This document shows positions 30,343 to 38,774 of a stretch of 64,000 bases of DNA, piece after piece. Each line of letters starts with the position of its first letter. Position 1 is the stretch's first letter. A program made the translations under genes and the position numbers. Origin of the DNA: Hyphomicrobiaceae bacterium (GTDB lineage: Bacteria > Pseudomonadota > Alphaproteobacteria > Rhizobiales > Ancalomicrobiaceae); the NCBI GenBank assembly GCA_016793065.1, contig JAEULV010000032.1, positions 1-64,000 of the forward strand. The letters run 5' to 3'. Under the pieces are notes generated by a model. That model had not been told where the DNA came from. It was given only the letters and a program-made list of their open reading frames with translations, and did no database searches.

Positions 30343-31911
30343 ATGTCCGACACCACCGACCTGACCTTCACCCCGGCGGCCGATGGCGGACGCGAGCCGC
30401 GCCGCGGCCGCGAGGCGCGCCGCACCGCGCGCATGGCCCGGTCCGGCGTCAGCGTCCCCTACATCACCCGCAACATTCCGCTGATGGAAGTGTTGAGCGA
30501 GGAAGGCCTCGCCCTCATCGAGCGCAACGCCGAGACCCTGCTGCAGGACGTCGGCATCGAATTCCGCGATCACCCGCGCTCGCTGGTGCTGCTGAAGGCC
30601 GCCGGCTGCGACGTCGACGGCACCCGCGTCCGTTTCCCGCGCGGGCTTGCCAAGGCGCTGTGCGCCACCGTGCCGTCGCAATACACCCAGCACGCCCGCA
30701 ATCCCGAGCGCAGCGTCGTCATCGGTGGCAAGAACACCGTCTTCGCCCCGAACTACGGCTCGCCCTTCGTCCACGACATCGACAATGGCCGCCGCTACGG
30801 CACCATCGAGGACTTCCGCAATTTCGTGAAGCTCGCCTACATGTCGCCCTTCATCCATCACTCGGGCGGCACCGTCTGCGAGCCGGTCGACCTGCCGGTG
30901 AACAAGCGCCATCTCGACATGCTCTATGCCCACATGCGGCTGTCGGACAAGCCCTACATGGGCTCGGTCACCGCAGCCGAGCGCGCCGCCGATACCGTGG
31001 CGATGAGCGAGATCCTGTTCGGCAAGGACTTCATCCAGAGTAACACCGTCTGCACCAGCCTGATCAACGCCTCCTCGCCGATGCTGTGGGACGGCACCAT
31101 GCTCGGCGCCGCCGAGGTCTACGCCGCCAACAACCAGGCCTGCATCATCACGCCGTTCATTCTGTCCGGCGCCATGAGCCCGGTGACCATCGCCGGTACC
31201 CTGACGCAGGTGCTGGCCGAGGTCCTCGCCGGCGCCGCCTTCACCCAGCTGGTGCGCCCCGGCGCGCCGGTGATCTTCGGCACCTTCGTCTCCACCCTGT
31301 CGATGCAGTCCGGCGCCCCGACCTTCGGCACGCCGGAAGCCGCGCTCGCCATCTACGGCGCCGCCCAGCTGGCGCGGCGGATGAAGATGCCGTTCCGCTC
31401 CGGCGGCTCGCTCTGCGCCTCCAAGATCCCCGACGCCCAGGCGGCTTACGAAAGCGCCCAGACGCTGATCCCGACCCTGCTGGCCGGCACCAATTTCGTG
31501 CTGCATTCGGCCGGCTGGATCGAGGGCGGCCTGTCGGCGTCCTACGAGAAGTTCGTCATGGACTTCGACCAGCTCGGCGCCATGCATGTCATGGCCAAGG
31601 GCATCGACCTCTCGGAAAACGGCCAGGCCATGGACGCCTACAAGGAAGTCGGCCCCGGCGGTCATTTCCTCGGCTGCTCGCACACCCAGGCCAATTTCGA
31701 GGGCGCCTTCTATCGCTCGTCGCTTGCCGACAACAATTCGGTCGAGCAGTGGGTGGCCGAGGGCTCGCAGGACATGACCCGCCGCGCCAACGCCCAGTGG
31801 AAGAAGATGCTGGCCGAATACGAGGCGCCCGCCATCGATCCGGCGATCGACGAGGCGCTGCAGGCTTTCGTCGCCGAGAAGAAGGCCTCGATGCCCGACG
31901 CCTCCCATTGA
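30343..31911 (+). CDS. MttB-superfamily methyltransferase, non-pyrrolysine type
   Basis: A 522-residue protein of the trimethylamine methyltransferase superfamily. Members move a methyl group from a quaternary or tertiary amine to a corrinoid protein. There is no in-frame amber codon, so it belongs to the non-pyrrolysine group that includes glycine betaine:corrinoid methyltransferases. Visible family segments are EEGLALIERNAETLLQDVG near the N terminus and the GTFVSTLSMQSGAPTFGTPE barrel region. No corrinoid protein, MtgA-like partner or reductive activator is nearby. A purine-rich AGAGG precedes the ATG at 30343. The substrate is unknown. Confidence 0.82.
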   Translation: MSDTTDLTFTPAADGGREPRRGREARRTARMARSGVSVPYITRNIPLMEVLSEEGLALIERNAETLLQDVGIEFRDHPRSLVLLKAAGCDVDGTRVRFPRGLAKALCATVPSQYTQHARNPERSVVIGGKNTVFAPNYGSPFVHDIDNGRRYGTIEDFRNFVKLAYMSPFIHHSGGTVCEPVDLPVNKRHLDMLYAHMRLSDKPYMGSVTAAERAADTVAMSEILFGKDFIQSNTVCTSLINASSPMLWDGTMLGAAEVYAANNQACIITPFILSGAMSPVTIAGTLTQVLAEVLAGAAFTQLVRPGAPVIFGTFVSTLSMQSGAPTFGTPEAALAIYGAAQLARRMKMPFRSGGSLCASKIPDAQAAYESAQTLIPTLLAGTNFVLHSAGWIEGGLSASYEKFVMDFDQLGAMHVMAKGIDLSENGQAMDAYKEVGPGGHFLGCSHTQANFEGAFYRSSLADNNSVEQWVAEGSQDMTRRANAQWKKMLAEYEAPAIDPAIDEALQAFVAEKKASMPDASH

Positions 31912-32094
31912 CGTCACCCGTGACGCCATCCGGGGCGCGCGCCGTCCGCCGGTTCCGCCCCGGCGTCGCCCCCCGTTCGGCCCTTGGGTTTGGTATGACT
32001 GGCTTGCGTCGTCGCCCCTACAGCGCGGCGGCGAACCGCGATAGCGATGGGTGACGGCGGCCTCTCCACGCCGCCGTCAACGCCGGGAGCAACC

Positions 32095-32478
32095 ATGCTG
32101 CGCTATGTCACCCTTGGCTCGAACGATCTCGCCCGTTCGGCTCGCTTCTATGATGCGGCACTCGCGCCGCTCGGCTATTGCCGTCTGGTGACGACGGATC
32201 GTGAAATCGGCTACGGCCTGCCGGGCGCCACGGCCGAGCTCTGGGTCCTCACGCCGTTCAACGGCGCGGCCGCGACGTTCGGCAACGGCACCGATGTCGC
32301 CTTCGATGCCCCCTCCCACGCTGCCATCGACGCCTTCCATGCCGCGGCGCTCGCCAATGGCGGCAGCGACGAGGGCGCGCCCGGCCTGCGCCGCCACTAT
32401 ACCCCCACCTTCTACACCGCCTATGTCCGCGATCCCGACGGCAACAAGCTCAACGCCGTGTTCGACGCCCCGGTCTGA
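32095..32478 (+). CDS. VOC-family (glyoxalase/dioxygenase-fold) protein
   Basis: A 127-residue single-domain VOC protein. It starts LRYVTLGSNDLARSARFYDAALAPLGY, the usual first beta-alpha unit with the RSARFYDAALAPLG signature, and ends with YVRDPDGNKLNAVFDAP, the usual last strand. The paired beta-alpha-beta-beta-beta modules could hold a metal or bind small molecules. The ATG at 32095 follows GGGAGC. Function unknown; many such proteins are annotated glyoxalase without evidence. Confidence 0.85.
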   Translation: MLRYVTLGSNDLARSARFYDAALAPLGYCRLVTTDREIGYGLPGATAELWVLTPFNGAAATFGNGTDVAFDAPSHAAIDAFHAAALANGGSDEGAPGLRRHYTPTFYTAYVRDPDGNKLNAVFDAPV

Positions 32479-32667
32479 CCTGCCCGCGACCCGTGATTTC
32501 GCCGGTCGCGCCCGGCCCGGTCCGGCGGGCCGGCATCGTTCAGGCTCGGTTCATCGCCAAAGGAATTAACTCGCCCCGACATGAAATCGTCTGACCTTCG
32601 GACGATTGCATGTAGACTGCGACGGCCCGGCCCCTTGCGTGCCGGCGCAATTGCCGAGGAATGGCGC

Positions 32668-35379
32668 ATGAACAAATTTCGTTTCGGATTGACCTTTGTT
32701 GTCTTCTCGGTCGTCCTGCCGCTGACCGCGCCCTGGGCGCAGCAGGTGACCGAAACCCGCATCGCCCTGGTGATCGGCGAGGATGCCTATGTCGAGGCGC
32801 CGCTGCCGACCACCGCCAACGACGCCGCGATCGTCGCCGATACCCTGCGCGAGGCCGGCTTCGAGGTGCTCGGCCACCGCAATCTCGATCAGCCGGCCAT
32901 GCGCAACGCCTTGCGCGAATTCCTCGGCCGCGCCGCCCAGGCTGGTCCGAACGCCGTCGCCGCCATCTATTTTGCCGGCTACGGCCTGCAATATGCCGGC
33001 GAGAACTACCTCGTTCCCTATGGCGCCCGCATCGAGCGCGACACCGACGTGCCGATCGAGGCGATCCGCGTCGAGGACTTCACCCGCTCGCTCGCCGCCC
33101 TGCCGCTCAAGGCCCGCATCGTCATGATCGATGCGGCGCGCAACGCGCCCTATGCCAAGACCGGCACGCCGCTGCCCGGCGGCTTGGCGATGATCAATCC
33201 GGTCGAGGGCACGCTGGTTTCGTTCAATACCGCGCCGGGCAGCATCGCCCCCAACGCCGCGCCCGACCAGACCTTCGGCCCCTATGCCCAGGCCTTCAGC
33301 GAGATGGCCCATGTCGGCGGCGCCAATCTCGAGCAGGTCTTCTCCAGCCTGCGGGTGCGCGCCAACGAACTTTCCGCCGGCGCCGTGATCCCGTGGCACG
33401 TCTCGAAGCTGAATGTCGATTTCACCTTCTTCGAGGCCGCCGCCGGCGTCGCGCCGCCGCCGCCGCCCCTGACCCAGGCCGCCGCCGATACGCTCGGAGT
33501 CGAGGATGCCTATGCCCGCGCCATCGAGCAGGACACCATCAAGGGCTATGAGCGCTTCCTCGAACGCTGGCCCGACCACGCCCTGTCGAAGCGCATCCGC
33601 GCCCTGCTGGCGGCCCGGCGCGAAGCGGTGACCTGGCGCCAGACCGTCGATCGCGACACGCCCAACGCCTACTGGTCCTATCTCAAGCGCTATCCCAAGG
33701 GCGCCCATGCCTCCGACGCCCGTCGCCGGCTGGCCCGCCTGACCGCGCCGGCGGCCCCGCCGCCGGTCTTCGAGGAAATCGAGTACGAGGTCGCTCCGCC
33801 CCCGCCGGTCGAGATCATCTATGTCGAGCGCCCGGTCTATATCTTCGACGATCCGGTGTTCGAGCCGCCGCCGCCGCCGCCGATCTTCTTCCGGCCGCGT
33901 CCGATCTGGATTCCGCCGCCGCTGCCGCCGCGCCCGCCCATCGGCTACGATCCGATCCAGCTGCCGCTGATCCCGGACCGCCCGCGGCCCGACCGGCCGC
34001 AATGGCACGTGCCGGGCCATGTCCAGCCGCCGCGTCCGATCCTGATCGCGCCGACAACGCCGGGCCAGCCGCCGCTGCCCGGCCAACCGCCGCTGCCGGG
34101 CCAGCCGCCGCTGCCCGGTCAACCGCCACTGCCGGGCCAACCGCCGCAGCCTGGAACTACGCCCGGTCAGCCGCCGTTGCCGGGCACCGGTCAGCCGGTC
34201 GTGCCGACCCCCGGTCCGGGCCGGCCGGGCGTGCCGCCAACCCCCGGCACCGTCACGCCGGGAACGCCGCCTCAGCCTGGTCAGCCGCCCCAACCGGGAA
34301 CCCCGCCCCAGCCGGGAACGACGCCTCCGGTCACGCCTCCGCCGCCGGGAACCGTCGTGCCGCCGACCCCGGGCACTCCGGTCGTGCCGCCGACCACCCC
34401 GACGACGCCGGGCACGCCGCCGACCACCCCGCCGCAGCCGGGTACATCCACGCCGACGACGCCCCCGACCACCTTGCCGCAACCCGGCACGGTGACGCCG
34501 GTCCGGCCTGTCGTGCCGCCGACCCCGGGCACGCCGCCGACCACCCCGCCGCAGCCGGGCACATCCACGCCGACGCCGCCCCCGACCACCTTGCCGCAAC
34601 CCGGCACGGTGACGCCGGTCCGGCCCGTCGTCCCGCCGGCACCGGCAACTCCCCCGGCGACCTTGCCGCAACCCGGCACGGTGGCCCCGGTGAAGCCCGT
34701 CGTCCCGTCTGGACCGGCAACGCCTCCGACCACCTTGCCGCAGCCCGGAACGGTGACGCCGGTGAAGCCGGCCGTTCCGACGCCGCCGGTCGTGCAGCCG
34801 GTTCAACCGGTGCGGCCGGCAATCCCGGCGCCCGTCGCGCCCCCGCCGGTCGCCCCGGTGATCAAGCCGGCGCCGGTTCAGGTCGCCCCGCCGAAGCCGC
34901 AGCCCGCTCCGGTGCAGATCGCGCCGCAGCCGGCGCCGGTCCAGGTGGCGCCGCCGAAGCCGCAGCCTGCCCCGGTGCAGATCGCACCGAAGCCGGCACC
35001 GGTTCAGGTCGCGCCGCCGAAGCCGCAGCCCGCTCCGGTGCAGATCGCGCCGAAGCCGGCGCCGATCCAGGCCGCCCCGCCCAAGCCGCAACCGGCCCCG
35101 GTCCAGGTCGCTCCGCGTCCGGTTCCGCCGCCGGTGCAGGTTGCCCCGCGCCCGGTGCCGCCACCGGTTCAGGTCGCGCCGCGCCCGGCACCGCCGCCGG
35201 TGATCCAGGCGCCGCGTCCGCCGGTCGTCGCGCCGCCGGCTCCGGTGGTACGTCCGCCGCCGGTTGCCGCGCCGGTCCGTCCGGCTCCGGCTCCGGTCGC
35301 TCCCGTGGTTCGCCCGGCGCCGGCGCCGGGTGCGCCCGCCAAGGCCTGCGGCCAGCCCGGCCTGCCGCCCTGCCCGTGA
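32668..35379 (+). CDS. Secreted pseudo-caspase (C14-like) with long proline-rich repeat tail
   Basis: A 903-residue exported protein. A signal peptide (residues 1-24, ending PLTAPWA) precedes a caspase-like domain (about 28-250). The His position of the usual YFAGHG motif is tyrosine (YFAGYG, Tyr105), and the Cys of the usual DACR motif is alanine (DAARN, Ala157). The dyad is therefore lost and the domain is probably a catalytically dead scaffold. Residues about 270-365 are helical. From about 370 to the end the protein is proline-rich with two tandem repeat arrays, and it finishes with a CGQPGLPPCP tail that could form a disulfide. The ATG at 32668 follows GAGGAA and gives a proper signal peptide. 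Its neighbours do not suggest a partner. Related active proteins are common in Rhizobiales. Confidence 0.85.
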   Translation: MNKFRFGLTFVVFSVVLPLTAPWAQQVTETRIALVIGEDAYVEAPLPTTANDAAIVADTLREAGFEVLGHRNLDQPAMRNALREFLGRAAQAGPNAVAAIYFAGYGLQYAGENYLVPYGARIERDTDVPIEAIRVEDFTRSLAALPLKARIVMIDAARNAPYAKTGTPLPGGLAMINPVEGTLVSFNTAPGSIAPNAAPDQTFGPYAQAFSEMAHVGGANLEQVFSSLRVRANELSAGAVIPWHVSKLNVDFTFFEAAAGVAPPPPPLTQAAADTLGVEDAYARAIEQDTIKGYERFLERWPDHALSKRIRALLAARREAVTWRQTVDRDTPNAYWSYLKRYPKGAHASDARRRLARLTAPAAPPPVFEEIEYEVAPPPPVEIIYVERPVYIFDDPVFEPPPPPPIFFRPRPIWIPPPLPPRPPIGYDPIQLPLIPDRPRPDRPQWHVPGHVQPPRPILIAPTTPGQPPLPGQPPLPGQPPLPGQPPLPGQPPQPGTTPGQPPLPGTGQPVVPTPGPGRPGVPPTPGTVTPGTPPQPGQPPQPGTPPQPGTTPPVTPPPPGTVVPPTPGTPVVPPTTPTTPGTPPTTPPQPGTSTPTTPPTTLPQPGTVTPVRPVVPPTPGTPPTTPPQPGTSTPTPPPTTLPQPGTVTPVRPVVPPAPATPPATLPQPGTVAPVKPVVPSGPATPPTTLPQPGTVTPVKPAVPTPPVVQPVQPVRPAIPAPVAPPPVAPVIKPAPVQVAPPKPQPAPVQIAPQPAPVQVAPPKPQPAPVQIAPKPAPVQVAPPKPQPAPVQIAPKPAPIQAAPPKPQPAPVQVAPRPVPPPVQVAPRPVPPPVQVAPRPAPPPVIQAPRPPVVAPPAPVVRPPPVAAPVRPAPAPVAPVVRPAPAPGAPAKACGQPGLPPCP
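34405..34638 (+). repeat. Two 117-bp in-frame tandem repeats in the proline-rich tail
   Basis: The units 34405-34521 and 34522-34638 encode 39 residues each, starting TPGTPPTTPPQPGTSTPT and ending VRPVVPP, with one amino-acid difference. Shorter, more diverged units with the PTTLPQPGTVTPVKP core follow to about 34790. Confidence 0.9.
34870..35121 (+). repeat. Four 63-bp in-frame tandem repeats (APVQVAPPKPQPAPVQIAPKP type)
   Basis: Four units of 21 codons (34870, 34933, 34996, 35059) are nearly identical, with the last one diverged (API, PVQVAPRP). Shorter VQVAPRPVPPP units follow. The lysine and arginine spacing makes the tail strongly basic and extended. Confidence 0.9.
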
Positions 35380-35577
35380 GGGCACGCCATCGCCTCGATC
35401 CCGGGCGGCGCTCCGCCGCCCGGATCATCTCGGCCCGATGCCCCGCCAAATCCAGCCGGCGGTCCTGGCTGGTCTATTTGAGCAATCGATCATGTATTGA
35501 CGCCGTCCCGTGTCGCCGTCCCGCCTCTCGTCGGGGTTGACGCCGAGAATCGATCGGCGTAAGAGCGTTGCCATACT
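35380..35577. other. Spacer and probable metZ promoter region
   Basis: No gene. A -35-like TTGACG at 35537-35542 with GTAAGA at 35559-35564 (16-bp spacer) could be the promoter that transcribes the SAM-II leader; the -10 is poor. Confidence 0.35.
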
Positions 35578-35637
35578 TCGTGGTCATTTGAGCCGGCCGG
35601 CTTGCCGCCACGTAAAACAAAGCGCTAAAATGGCCGG
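35578..35637 (+). ncRNA. SAM-II riboswitch aptamer upstream of metZ
   Basis: SAM-II aptamers bind S-adenosylmethionine as an H-type pseudoknot and occur upstream of methionine genes in alphaproteobacteria. Here stem P1 is CGTGG (35579-35583) with CCACG (35608-35612). The highly conserved CATTTGAGCCGGCCGGCTTG loop and the downstream AAAGCGCTAAAATGGCCGG pseudoknot strand are both present in order. The element lies 64 bp before the start of metZ and is followed by a terminator. Confidence 0.93.
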
Positions 35638-35645
35638 ATGGGGAG

Positions 35646-35679
35646 ACCCGGTCCGGCTAATTGCTAGGCCGGGTTTTTT
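35646..35679 (+). terminator. Riboswitch-linked intrinsic terminator before metZ
   Basis: ACCCGG (35646-35651) pairs with CCGGGT (35669-35674), with further CC/GG pairs inside, and is followed by six Ts (35674-35679). It lies between the SAM-II aptamer and the metZ ATG. GGCCGG at the aptamer's 3' end could pair with CCGGTCC of the stem and act as an antiterminator when SAM is low. Confidence 0.85.
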
Positions 35680-35700
35680 GTTGCCTCGGGAGTAGGACCC

Positions 35701-36927
35701 ATGTCGGATAACAACGCTCGCCGCCCGCTCGACGCCTCGACCCTGATGGTCCATGGCGGCGTGCTTCGCTCGCAGTTCGGCGAATTGTCGGAAGCCCTCT
35801 ATCTCACCCAGGGCTTCGTCTATGCCAATGCCGAGGCCGCCGAGGCGCGCTTCAAGGGCGAGGAGCCGGGGTTCATCTATTCCCGCTTCTCCAATCCGAC
35901 CATTTCCATGTTCGAAAGCCGCATGTGTCTGCTCGAGGGCGCCGAGGCGGCGCGCGCCACCGCCACCGGCATGGCCGCCGTCACCGCCTCGCTGCTCGCC
36001 GTGCTGCGCCATGGCGATCATGTCGTCGCCGGCCGCGCCCTGTTCGGCTCCTGCCTGTGGGTGATCGAGGAATTCCTGCCGAAGATGGGCGTCAGCTACA
36101 CCCTCGTCGACGGCCGCGACCTCGACCAATGGCAGAAGGCGGTGCGCCCCAACACCAAGGTCCTGTTCCTCGAAACCCCGACCAACCCGACGCTCGACCT
36201 GGTCGATCTGCGCGCCGTCGCCGACATCGCCCACGATGCCGGCGCCATCCTCATCGTCGACAACGTCTTTGCCACGCCGATCTACCAGAAGCCGCTGCAG
36301 CTCGGCGCCGACGTCGTGGTCTACTCCGCCACCAAGCACATTGACGGCCAGGGCCGTTGCCTCGGCGGCGTCATCCTCGCCTCCGAACAGTTCATCGCCG
36401 ACAACGTCCACAATTTCCTGCGCCAGACCGGCCCGGCCATGAGCCCGTTCAATGCCTGGGTGCTGCTGAAGGGGCTGGAGACGCTGTCGCTGCGCGTCGA
36501 GCGCCAGACCACGTCGGCCGCCCGTCTCGCCGATGCCGTCGCCGGCCACCCGGCGCTCGCCCGCCTGATCTATCCCGGCCGCGCCGACCACCCGCAATAC
36601 GACATTGCCCGCAAGCAGATGTCGGCCGGTTCGTCGCTGATCGCGCTGGAACTGAAAGGCGGCAAGGCCGGCGCCTTCGCCTGCGCCAATGCCCTCGAAG
36701 TGGTCAAGATCTCCAACAATCTCGGTGACGCCAAGTCGCTGATCACCCATCCCTCGACCACCACCCACCAGCGGCTGAAGCCCGAGCAGCAGCTTGAGCT
36801 CGGCATCACCCAGGGCATGTTGCGCCTGTCGATCGGGCTCGAGCACCCCGACGACCTGATCGACGACATCACCCGCGGCCTCGACGCCGCCCTTGCCGTC
36901 ATCGAGGGCCGCGAGGCCGCCGAGTAA
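35701..36927 (+). CDS. metZ: O-succinylhomoserine sulfhydrylase
   Basis: A PLP enzyme that makes homocysteine from O-succinylhomoserine and sulfide for methionine synthesis. The 408-residue product has the Cys/Met metabolism fold type I. The PLP lysine lies in YSATKHIDGQGR near residue 209, phosphate and ring contacts in ATATGMAAVTA and VDNVFATP, and the substrate-binding region in SRFSNPT. The GLEHPDDLIDD C-terminal motif is typical. Its leader is a SAM-II riboswitch with a terminator, so high SAM should switch it off. The gene starts immediately after the leader at 35701. Confidence 0.95.
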   Translation: MSDNNARRPLDASTLMVHGGVLRSQFGELSEALYLTQGFVYANAEAAEARFKGEEPGFIYSRFSNPTISMFESRMCLLEGAEAARATATGMAAVTASLLAVLRHGDHVVAGRALFGSCLWVIEEFLPKMGVSYTLVDGRDLDQWQKAVRPNTKVLFLETPTNPTLDLVDLRAVADIAHDAGAILIVDNVFATPIYQKPLQLGADVVVYSATKHIDGQGRCLGGVILASEQFIADNVHNFLRQTGPAMSPFNAWVLLKGLETLSLRVERQTTSAARLADAVAGHPALARLIYPGRADHPQYDIARKQMSAGSSLIALELKGGKAGAFACANALEVVKISNNLGDAKSLITHPSTTTHQRLKPEQQLELGITQGMLRLSIGLEHPDDLIDDITRGLDAALAVIEGREAAE

Positions 36928-36997
36928 CACGCGCCGCCATGGCGCCGGCTCCGCCTGGGCAGGCGCCATGCCCTGTCAACCGCCGGGAGGCCCGGTC

Positions 36998-37306
36998 ATG
37001 ATCCGCCACATCGTCCTGTTCCGCTTCCGGCCCGAGGTCGATGAAGCGACGATCGCCGCGATGTTCGCCGAGGTCGCCGCCCTCAGCGGCGAGATCGACG
37101 GGCTGATCGCCGTCACCGCCGGCCGCTCGGCAAGCCCGGAGCGGATCGAGCGCGGCTATCACCACGTCATGGTCGTCGACTTCGCCGATTGGGCGGCACT
37201 CGCCCGCTATCAGGCCGATCCGCGCCACCGCGCCACCGGCGCGAAATTCGTCGCCGCCGCGATCGGCGGCATCGACGGCATTCTGGTGGTCGACTACGCC
37301 TGCTGA
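36998..37306 (+). CDS. Dabb-domain stress-responsive small protein
   Basis: A 102-residue protein of the A/B barrel (Dabb) family. It starts MIRHIVLFRFRPEVDEATI and contains YHHVMVVDFADWAALARYQADPRHR, both characteristic. Members form dimeric ferredoxin-like barrels of varied function. GGGAGG at 36985-36990 supports the ATG at 36998. It follows metZ by 70 bp in the same direction, but no functional link is evident. Confidence 0.88.
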   Translation: MIRHIVLFRFRPEVDEATIAAMFAEVAALSGEIDGLIAVTAGRSASPERIERGYHHVMVVDFADWAALARYQADPRHRATGAKFVAAAIGGIDGILVVDYAC

Positions 37307-37354
37307 TGCCGACGGGCATTGAACCTGACTGACGGGATTCCCGCAGGCTCATGA
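37305..37354 (+). repeat. Degenerate copy of the TGATGCC intergenic repeat
   Basis: Starting inside the stop codon of the Dabb gene, GATGCCGACGGGCATTGAAC continues to a CTCATG near 37348. Over its first 39 bases it matches the copy at 47005-47066 (read on the minus strand) at about two thirds of positions. It is more diverged than the two main copies. Confidence 0.5.
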
Positions 37355-37429
37355 AAAACCCGAGGGCTCGCGGCCGGCCGGAGTGGATTTCGGTTCCGTG
37401 CCAGGGAAATCTGCTCTAGAACCCGCGCC

Positions 37430-38665
37430 ATGACCGAAACCACCCTCGAGATTATCCCCGCCGATATCGTCATCGTCGGTGCCGGCCCCGCCGGACTGAT
37501 GGCCGCCGATCATCTGGCGACGCTGGGCCACCGCGTCGCGCTCTACGACCGCATGCCGTCGCCGGGACGCAAGTTCCTGATGGCCGGCCGCGGCGGGCTC
37601 AATCTCACCCATTCCGAGCCGCTCGCCACATTCGTCGGCCGCTATGGCCCGGCGCGCGAATGGATCGGCCCGATGGTCGAGAGCTTCCCGCCCGAGGCGC
37701 TGCGCGATTTCGCCAAGGGGCTCGGTCAGATCACCTTCATCGGCTCGTCCGGCCGGGTGTTCCCCCGCGCCATGAAGGCCTCGCCCTGGCTGCGCGCCTG
37801 GCTGACGCGCCTCGGCGATCTCGGCGTCACCCTCCACACCCGCCACACTTTCCTCGGCTTCGATGACGCCGGCGCCGTGCGCTTTTCCACCGCCGATGGC
37901 GCCGAGGTCGCGGCTCGCGCCGATGCCGTCGTCCTCGCCCTTGGCGGCGCCAGTTGGCCGCGCCTTGGCGCCGATGGCGGTTGGGTCGAAATCATCGAGC
38001 GCGACGGCGTGCCGGTGACGCCGCTGGAGCCGAGCAATTGCGGCTTCGACGTCGCTTGGAGCGAGCACATGCGCCGGCTGGCCGGCGAGCCGGTGAAGCG
38101 CGCCGCCGTGGTCTTCGGCACTGAGCGGGTGCGCGGCGAGATCATGATCACCGGCTACGGCCTCGAGGGCGGCGGCATCTATGCGCTGTCGCGGCCGCTG
38201 CGCCAGGCCATCCGCGCCAATGGCCACGCTGATATCACCGTCGATCTTCGCCCGGATTTCTCCGAGGCACAGCTCGCCGCCAAGCTCGCCGAGCCGCGCG
38301 GCAAGCGCAGCCTGTCGACCCACCTCGCCAAGGCCGCCGGCCTCGCGCCGGCCTCCGTGGCGCTGCTGCGCGAAGGCCACCGGCCGCTGCCGACCGAGCC
38401 GGAGGCGCTCGCCCGCGCCATCAAGTCGGTGCCGGTCCGCCTTGTTGCCACCCGGCCGATCGATCGCGCCATCTCCACCGCCGGCGGCGTCGCCCGCGAG
38501 GCCGTCGACTTCCACCTGATGCTGCGCAAGCGCCCCGGCGTGTTCGTGGCCGGCGAGATGCTCGACTGGGAAGCCCCGACCGGCGGCTATCTGCTGCAGG
38601 CGACCTTCGCCTCGGCGGTGCGTGCCGCCACCGGCGTCGGCAAATACCTCGCCCGCCGCAAGTGA
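37430..38665 (+). CDS. HI0933-like FAD-dependent oxidoreductase (TIGR03862-type flavoprotein)
   Basis: A 411-residue flavoprotein of the HI0933/BaiN group. The N-terminal dinucleotide-binding motif is VIVGAGPAGLMAAD. The family signature GRKFLMAGRGGLNLTHSE follows at about residues 46-65, and the C-terminal FAD motif is GVFVAGEMLDWEAPTGGYLLQ. The substrate and role are not known for the TIGR03862 branch. The gene stands alone between the Dabb gene and glpR, and its 3' end abuts a 62-bp intergenic repeat. Confidence 0.88.
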   Translation: MTETTLEIIPADIVIVGAGPAGLMAADHLATLGHRVALYDRMPSPGRKFLMAGRGGLNLTHSEPLATFVGRYGPAREWIGPMVESFPPEALRDFAKGLGQITFIGSSGRVFPRAMKASPWLRAWLTRLGDLGVTLHTRHTFLGFDDAGAVRFSTADGAEVAARADAVVLALGGASWPRLGADGGWVEIIERDGVPVTPLEPSNCGFDVAWSEHMRRLAGEPVKRAAVVFGTERVRGEIMITGYGLEGGGIYALSRPLRQAIRANGHADITVDLRPDFSEAQLAAKLAEPRGKRSLSTHLAKAAGLAPASVALLREGHRPLPTEPEALARAIKSVPVRLVATRPIDRAISTAGGVAREAVDFHLMLRKRPGVFVAGEMLDWEAPTGGYLLQATFASAVRAATGVGKYLARRK

Positions 38666-38725
38666 TGCCATCGGGCTTCGAAAATCGTCGATGGCATTCC
38701 TCGCGCGAATTTCTCATGCCGCCGA
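38664..38725 (+). repeat. 62-bp intergenic repeat, copy in plus orientation
   Basis: Beginning in the stop codon of the flavoprotein gene, this element aligns without gaps to the reverse complement of 47005-47066, with 46 of 62 identities by eye. The conserved ends are ATGCCATCGGGC and ATTTCTCATGCC. An internal inverted repeat (ATGCCATCG with CGATGGCAT) can fold. Confidence 0.8.
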
Positions 38726-38774
38726 CACGTCGGCGCGCATTGACGCCGGCAAGCGTGGCGGGCAACTATTCGCC

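Noticed and set aside
30343-31911. Pyrrolysine-encoding trimethylamine methyltransferase
   Set aside because: There is no in-frame TAG before the natural stop, and no pyl genes are seen.
32566-35385. A 939-codon minus-strand frame opposite the pseudo-caspase gene
   Set aside because: The repeat-rich, very GC-rich coding region leaves every frame open. The plus-strand product has a signal peptide, a ribosome site and a recognisable domain; the minus product is low-complexity arginine/glycine.
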